In this document: one piece after another, positions 60,701 to 64,000 of the stretch | Layout of the letters: every line of letters begins with the position of its first letter | Position numbering within the stretch: position 1 is the stretch's first letter | Assembly (NCBI GenBank): GCA_041920565.1 | Contig: JBHGXS010000133.1 | Location: 6,753 to 70,752 of the forward strand | Length of the DNA stretch: 64,000 nt | Source: JAGHKQ01 sp041920565 | Lineage (GTDB): Bacteria; Bacillota; Bacilli; Bacillales; Bacillaceae_G | Direction: 5' to 3' | Notes under the pieces: generated by a model | Told to the model about the DNA's origin: nothing | Database searches by the model: none | Seen by the model: the letters and a program-made list of their open reading frames with translations, nothing else | Made by a program: the position numbers and the translations under genes

Positions 60701-61241
60701 ATACGTTCCGAACGATACGCATGCCTCGTCCGCCCCCGCCAAGAGCAGCCTTGATGATGATAGGGTACCCGTGCTTCTCACCAAAAGCTGCTACTTCAGC
60801 TAAGCTGCTTACAGGTCCGTCGCTTCCAGGAATAACCGGAATGCCTGCTTTTTGCGCTTGCGTTCTCGCTTTTACTTTGTCACCAAACATATCGAGATGT
60901 TCGCTTTTCGGACCAATAAACCGAATGCCTTCTTCTTCACATCGCTTTGCAAATTCAATATTTTCGGATAAAAATCCATAACCGGGATGGATTGCATCCA
61001 CATTATTGCTTTTGGCAATTTCAATGATGCCTTCAATATCCAAATAAGCATCAATCGGCTTTTTCCCTTCTCCTACAAGATAAGCTTCATCTGCCTTGTA
61101 GCGATGATAGGAACCGGCATCTTCTTTTGAATAAATCGCTACGGTGCGCAATCCCAGCTCTGTACACGCACGGAATACACGGATGGCGATTTCGCCGCGA
61201 TTTGCCACTAGCACTTTTTTTATGTTTTTCAGCTTGTTCAT
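57795..61241 (-). CDS. pyc: Pyruvate carboxylase
   Basis: Biotin enzyme making oxaloacetate from pyruvate, 1148 aa, single-chain form. In order: biotin carboxylase (VANRGEIAIRVFRA; ATP loop KAALGGGGRGMRIV), a carboxyltransferase domain (LLTDTTFRDAHQSLLATR with metal ligands; HLHTHDTSGNG), the tetramerisation/allosteric region and a C-terminal biotinyl domain with EAMKMET, where Lys is biotinylated. Replenishes the TCA cycle. ATG has GAGGAGGAGAAGG. Confidence 0.98.
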   Translation of the reverse strand: MNKLKNIKKVLVANRGEIAIRVFRACTELGLRTVAIYSKEDAGSYHRYKADEAYLVGEGKKPIDAYLDIEGIIEIAKSNNVDAIHPGYGFLSENIEFAKRCEEEGIRFIGPKSEHLDMFGDKVKARTQAQKAGIPVIPGSDGPVSSLAEVAAFGEKHGYPIIIKAALGGGGRGMRIVRNVSALSEAYDRAKSEAKAAFGNDEVYVEKLVENPKHIEVQILADNDGNVIHLYERDCSVQRRHQKVVEVAPSVSLKKQLRDEICEAAVKLMKNVNYVNAGTVEFLVTGDEFYFIEVNPRVQVEHTITEMITGIDIVQSQIMIADGYSLHSDKVGIPPQEEIRTHGYAVQSRVTTEDPLNNFMPDTGKIMAYRSGGGFGVRLDTGNSFQGAVITPYYDSLLVKVTTWALIFEQAAAKMERNLKEFRIRGIKTNIPFLENVVKHPKFLSGEYDTSFIDSSPELFVFPKRLDRGTKMLTYIGNVTVNGFPGIGKRDKPIFPEPRVPKVKYSEPIPNGTKQILDEQGADGLVKWVKEQKQVLLTDTTFRDAHQSLLATRIRTKDLKQIAEPTARMLPQLFSSEMWGGATFDVAYRFLKEDPWERLLTLREKMPNVLFQMLLRASNAVGYKNYPDNVIRKFVESSAQAGIDVFRIFDSLNWVEGMRVAIDAVRQTGKIAEAAICYTGDINDPARSKYNLDYYKNIAKELEASGAHILGIKDMAGLLKPNAAYDLVSALKETVSIPIHLHTHDTSGNGILTYTKAIEAGVDIVDVALSSMAGLTSQPSANTLYYALEGNDRQPDVNVQALEQLSHYWEDVRKYYSHFESGLNAPHTEVYMHEMPGGQYSNLQQQAKAVGLGDRFDEVKVMYRRVNDMFGDIVKVTPSSKVVGDMALFMVQNNLSEDDVYERGETLDFPDSVVELFEGYLGQPHGGFPKELQRIILKGKEPITVRPGELLEPVDFKDLQETLFHKLKRQVTMFDLLSHVLYPKVFMDYQKIYDTYGNVSVLDTPTFFYGMRLGEDIEIEIERGKTLMVKLVSISEPQLDGTRVVYFELNGQPREVIIKDESIKSSVAQRIKGDKGNPNHINATMPGTVIKLLVKPGEQVRKGDHLVITEAMKMETTVQAPFSGVVKEVYVKDGDAIQTGDLLIELSK

Positions 61242-61571
61242 CCTTCTCCTCCTCAGCTCTTTTCGTTCTTTCTAGTTGTCTTTGTTTCATTCATTCTACA
61301 TTATTTTTCTGAATTTGATAAGTATTCTATACAATACTCTCCACTCTATTAGTATAGCATAATAGCGATAGAGATGCCACTATTAATTATAGCACATTTA
61401 AATAAATATGTTATTCTATTAGATGTGTATCTTTCATATTAAATACACATATATAACTCTGTATAGTGTTTGGCCTATCCAATATCGTCATACGGACGAA
61501 AAAAGATATAAAAAAAGAATTTTGTACGCCGACAAAATTAGTAAGCATACAAAATTCTTTATTTTTATCCT
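61242..61571. other. Gene-free interval between ftsW and pyc
   Basis: 330 AT-rich bases. It contains the ftsW terminator and, on the minus strand, TGC-TATACT (61351-61356), a possible extended -10 for pyc with a weak -35. No supported reading frame. Confidence 0.6.
61514..61560 (-). terminator. Terminator after ftsW
   Basis: 13-base arms AAAGAATTTTGTA / TACAAAATTCTTT with a 21-base loop and a T run on the minus strand. Confidence 0.8.
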
Positions 61572-62744
61572 CTATTTCACAACCGCCAAGTGACGCTGTT
61601 GTCTCATCGGAGGCTGCTCTTTTTTCTTTTTCTCTTGCTGTTTCACATAACCCGCTACATTCACCAAAATGCCCATAGCGGCCATGTTGACCAACAGGGA
61701 GCTTCCTCCATAGCTCACAAACGGCACCGGCACCCCTGTCAAAGGAAGAGCACCGGTAATACCGCCAATATTTACAACGGCTTGCACCCCAATCATTCCC
61801 CCGATTCCGATTGCCAGAAAACTTCCAAACGGATCTTGGCATTTCCTTGCAATTTGAAACGAACGTAAGACTATTAGGGCAAGGGCTCCTAAAATGACAG
61901 AAACTCCGAGAATACCGAGCTCTTCTGACACAATAGCCATGATAAAGTCGGTATGAGGTTCAGGAAGATATCCGTATTTTTGGACACTGTTCCCTAGTCC
62001 TAGCCCCTTTACTCCGCCGTCAGCAATAGCAACAAACGAATTGATTAAATGGAAACCATCGTCTTCCGGCGATGCAAACGGGTCCATAAAGGCGGTAAAA
62101 CGAGAAATTTGCTCCTCTGTTAAAACAGACTTTGCACCAAAATATCCGAGCGGAAGCCATGCCGGGGCCGTCACAGTCAGTCTCTTTATCGTTACTCCGA
62201 TCCGTATACCAGCACAAAATGTCATCACACCGGCAATACTAAGAATCAATAACCCCGTTCCTAAGTCCGGCTGCAAATAGACTAAGCAGAATACAAGCGC
62301 AACAAAGCCCCACGTCACTCCTGCTCCTCTCCAAATCGGAGTGTCTGTCTCTTGCCGTTTCGCATAAAACCGCGCCAAAATGATGATAATTCCAAGCTTA
62401 ATAAACTCGGAAGGCTGAAAGCCGAATACCCATGCTTTCGCATTGTTTGCTACACGCCCTACAATAAAAACAGCTGAAAGCAGAGCAAAACTTCCAAAAT
62501 AAATGGATAATGCAATCAGTCTCTTTTTAAAAAGCGAATAGGGAACAGTCATGATAATAAAAAAGCACACTGTTCCTGCCAAAAGGAATATAAGCTGACG
62601 TTTGAAGAAATAATCGCTTGCAACCTTATATTTTAATATAGCTGGTCCCATGCTGGCACTGTACACCATGATAAGTCCCAATGTGCACAAAACGAATAAC
62701 GTTGCTAACAACGGGTAATCCAACGATTTTATAATTTTTTTCAT
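61572..62744 (-). CDS. ftsW: Division SEDS peptidoglycan glycosyltransferase FtsW
   Basis: SEDS polymerase of the divisome, acting with PbpB, 390 aa and ten membrane segments. Motifs GFQPSEFIKLGIIIILARF, LQPDLGTGLLILS and PVPFVSYGGSSLLVNM are present, matching the SpoVE paralogue in this window. The basic C-terminal tail KQQEKKKKEQPPMRQQRH is longer than in SpoVE. Between ylaN and pyc, the usual place for ftsW in Bacillus. ATG has GAGGAG. Confidence 0.95.
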   Translation of the reverse strand: MKKIIKSLDYPLLATLFVLCTLGLIMVYSASMGPAILKYKVASDYFFKRQLIFLLAGTVCFFIIMTVPYSLFKKRLIALSIYFGSFALLSAVFIVGRVANNAKAWVFGFQPSEFIKLGIIIILARFYAKRQETDTPIWRGAGVTWGFVALVFCLVYLQPDLGTGLLILSIAGVMTFCAGIRIGVTIKRLTVTAPAWLPLGYFGAKSVLTEEQISRFTAFMDPFASPEDDGFHLINSFVAIADGGVKGLGLGNSVQKYGYLPEPHTDFIMAIVSEELGILGVSVILGALALIVLRSFQIARKCQDPFGSFLAIGIGGMIGVQAVVNIGGITGALPLTGVPVPFVSYGGSSLLVNMAAMGILVNVAGYVKQQEKKKKEQPPMRQQRHLAVVK

Positions 62745-62829
62745 ACTACTCCTCTTCCTTACTCTTCTCTACAAAACTAATTCCATGCAAAAACAAATTA
62801 TCCTGCACGCAATGAAAATATGTACAGTG

Positions 62830-62863
62830 TAAAAAAGCCCAAACTAACGAATTAGTTTGAGCT
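62830..62863 (-). terminator. Terminator after ylaN
   Basis: Arms AGCTCAAACTAA / TTAGTTTGGGCT with one or two mismatches and a T6 tail on the minus strand, just past the ylaN stop. Confidence 0.8.
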
Positions 62864-62869
62864 CCTGTT

Positions 62870-63157
62870 TTACTTCTTATCGTTTGTGAACGCTTCATGC
62901 AATGCTGATAATTCACGTTCCAGCTCACCAAGAATTTCTTTTCCTTGTGCTTCTTCTATAAGACCAAGTCTAACGGCAAAATCGATTTCACGAGACAAAC
63001 CGAACATCTGTGTATCTAAAACTTCCTCATATAAAGGACATTGCGGCATCGTAAGGTGATCCATTTGCACTTTTATCAGCTTTAAAATTTTATCTGCATC
63101 TGCTTTCAGAAGGGCATAAGCCTTTTCGTGATGATTTGTTACTGTCTCAGACGTCAA
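62870..63157 (-). CDS. ylaN: YlaN (DUF1507) protein
   Basis: Helical protein of 95 aa. LTMPQCPLYEEVLDTQMFGLSREIDFAVRLGL (in parts) is near-invariant. YlaN is essential in B. subtilis under usual conditions; recent work ties it to iron and Fur control. TTG start with GGAGGG eight bases upstream. Single gene with its own terminator. Confidence 0.93.
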   Translation of the reverse strand: MTSETVTNHHEKAYALLKADADKILKLIKVQMDHLTMPQCPLYEEVLDTQMFGLSREIDFAVRLGLIEEAQGKEILGELERELSALHEAFTNDKK

Positions 63158-63289
63158 ATTTGTTCCCTCCGTTTCCGTCCTACTCTCCTATCCTATTCTC
63201 TAATATTAAAGATAGTTTTGACAAATTGCAACTAAAATATTTTGGTTTTCGGCTTGTCAAAACGCCTTCTGAAACCTCTTTCATCCAGC

Positions 63290-63319
63290 GTGACAACCTG
63301 CTCCTTTTCCCATTATACT
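63290..63319 (+). promoter_or_regulatory. Candidate promoter of the ylaL-like gene
   Basis: GTGACA (63290-63295), 18-base spacer, TATACT (63314-63319), about 37 bases ahead of the proposed start. Confidence 0.5.
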
Positions 63320-63356
63320 GAAAAAGGGAGTGAAAAAACAAATGGAGGAAATGCTT

Positions 63357-63854
63357 GTGGACAATATTCTTATCATTGACGGAAAAGTAAAATACACTAT
63401 CACCCTTGATCCGGGCGTTTGGATTTTTGATGATCGAAAAGTAGATTTAACCACTTACTTTATAGAAGAAAAGCAGAAACAAGATGAGCTTGAGCAATAT
63501 TTAAAAAGCACATCACAACATTGGGATCGTGAAATCCGGGAGGGAGCTACCTTTCCGCCGGTTAACAAAAGCGTGTCTAAGTTTCAAAAAGAACAAATTA
63601 TTAAGGGCACATTCGGCATCCCTTTCGGTCCGTTTCTTCAAAATGCAGAACCTTTTGAACATGCAGCTGCAGTTGAAATTCATACAGAAAATAATTGTAT
63701 AACGATTCCATTGGAAACAGCTATGAATGCCATACTCGGATTTTCAAAAGACGGCAAACCACTTCGCGAAGACGGGCCGATTCATTTTTATTATGGTGAC
63801 GGCTCTAACAAAGAGGAACCTATAACGAAAGTACGAAAGTTCACGATTATATAG
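63357..63854 (+). CDS. Conserved hypothetical protein, YlaL-like
   Basis: Soluble protein of about 165 aa beginning VDNILIIDGKVKYTITLDPGVWIFDD. Located where B. subtilis has ylaL, next to ylaN and ftsW, but ylaM (glutaminase), which usually lies between, is absent here. GTG 63357 is eight bases from GGAGG; GTG 63330 and ATG 63342 are in frame. No domain recognised; some YlaL-like proteins are annotated as peptidyl-prolyl isomerases, which I cannot support from sequence. Confidence 0.6.
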   Translation: MDNILIIDGKVKYTITLDPGVWIFDDRKVDLTTYFIEEKQKQDELEQYLKSTSQHWDREIREGATFPPVNKSVSKFQKEQIIKGTFGIPFGPFLQNAEPFEHAAAVEIHTENNCITIPLETAMNAILGFSKDGKPLREDGPIHFYYGDGSNKEEPITKVRKFTII

Positions 63855-63870
63855 CGTTACTTATAATAAG

Positions 63871-63987
63871 AAAAAAGAGGCTGACTCAAAAGGTCACTGA
63901 AATGTGACCTTTGGAAGTCAGCTTTCTCTTTTTGGTTGAAACCAGGCGAAATTTGTAAATATTTTGTCTGGTTTCAACCTTTTTTTG
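63871..63987 (+). terminator. Two consecutive hairpins at the right edge
   Basis: Hairpin one has inner arms AAAGGTCAC / GTGACCTTT (63888-63896, 63904-63912) and outer arms GCTGAC / GTCAGC. Hairpin two has perfect 12-base arms GGTTGAAACCAG (63934-63945) and CTGGTTTCAACC (63968-63979), then a T7 run. Together they end the ylaL-like gene; GAGGCTGACTCAAAAG also resembles insertion-sequence ends, and whatever lies beyond the window is unknown. Confidence 0.65.
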
Positions 63988-64000
63988 TTATCTCTTAGGC

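Noticed and set aside
1..64000. CRISPR arrays, rRNA or tRNA genes, prophage or defence islands
   Set aside because: No regularly spaced direct repeats, no rRNA/tRNA signatures and no such gene clusters were found on either strand.

Overview
The window is a contiguous chromosomal segment from a low-to-mid G+C endospore-forming Firmicute of the family Bacillaceae. Gene order follows the Bacillus pyr - lsp - ileS - divIVA - sigG/sigE - ftsAZ - mur/dcw - ylb - cta - pyc - ftsW block. Sporulation genes (sigG, sigE, spoIIGA, spoVE, spoVD, rsfA, ylbJ, ylbD), PyrR attenuators, an Ile T-box, BshC (bacillithiol) and a caa3 oxidase all support this. An enoyl-CoA hydratase next to rpmF, a histidine phosphatase beside ylbF and ctaM next to ctaG suggest a relative of the B. 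cereus branch rather than B. subtilis itself. This placement is inference from gene order. Almost everything reads on the minus strand.

Layout by coordinate: 1-2.6 kb is the start of the pyrimidine operon (pyrR, pyrP, 5' end of pyrB), with a PyrR-binding attenuator in front of each gene. 2.6-7.7 kb holds rluD-like ylyB, lspA, a DksA-like gene and ileS with an isoleucine T-box. 7.7-11.8 kb is the divIVA/ylm group (divIVA, ylmH, ylmG, sepF, ylmE, ylmD, ylmC). 11.9-14.5 kb is sigG, sigE, spoIIGA. 14.7-32 kb is the division and cell-wall cluster: ftsZ, ftsA, sbp, ylxX, ylxW, divIB, murB, spoVE, murD, mraY, murE, spoVD, pbpB, ftsL, rsmH. murG is not between spoVE and murB, and mraZ is not in front of rsmH. 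32.4-49.7 kb is bshC followed by the ylb region. 49.7-61.2 kb is the cytochrome caa3 block (ctaM, ctaG, ctaFEDC, ctaB, divergent ctaA) and pyc. 61.5-64 kb is ftsW, ylaN and a ylaL-like gene.

Functional logic: the central block couples peptidoglycan precursor synthesis (MurE, MraY, MurD, MurB) to the divisome (FtsZ, FtsA, SepF, DivIB, FtsL, PbpB, FtsW, DivIVA) and to the sporulation switch (SpoIIGA activates pro-SigE, and SigG follows). The cta block carries oxidase subunits, heme A synthesis (CtaA, CtaB) and assembly factors (CtaG, CtaM).

Non-core signals: (i) a plus-strand small-RNA locus at about 43.73-43.92 kb between ylbH and ylbG, with the position and architecture of the sporulation RNA CsfG; (ii) directly after it, a decayed IS200/IS605 relic at about 43.92-44.22 kb that keeps the TnpB zinc-finger/RuvC-III tail and the right-end hairpin; (iii) a roughly 110-125 bp intergenic repeat seen twice (32.25 and 48.68 kb); (iv) a spoIIG promoter with the 22-bp spacer, a SigH-like ftsA promoter, and overlapping divergent promoters between ylbN and ylbM. 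I found no complete mobile element, CRISPR array, rRNA, tRNA or defence system. Apart from these items the window is ordinary Bacillus core genome. No database search was possible; functions come from reading the translated sequences and motifs.
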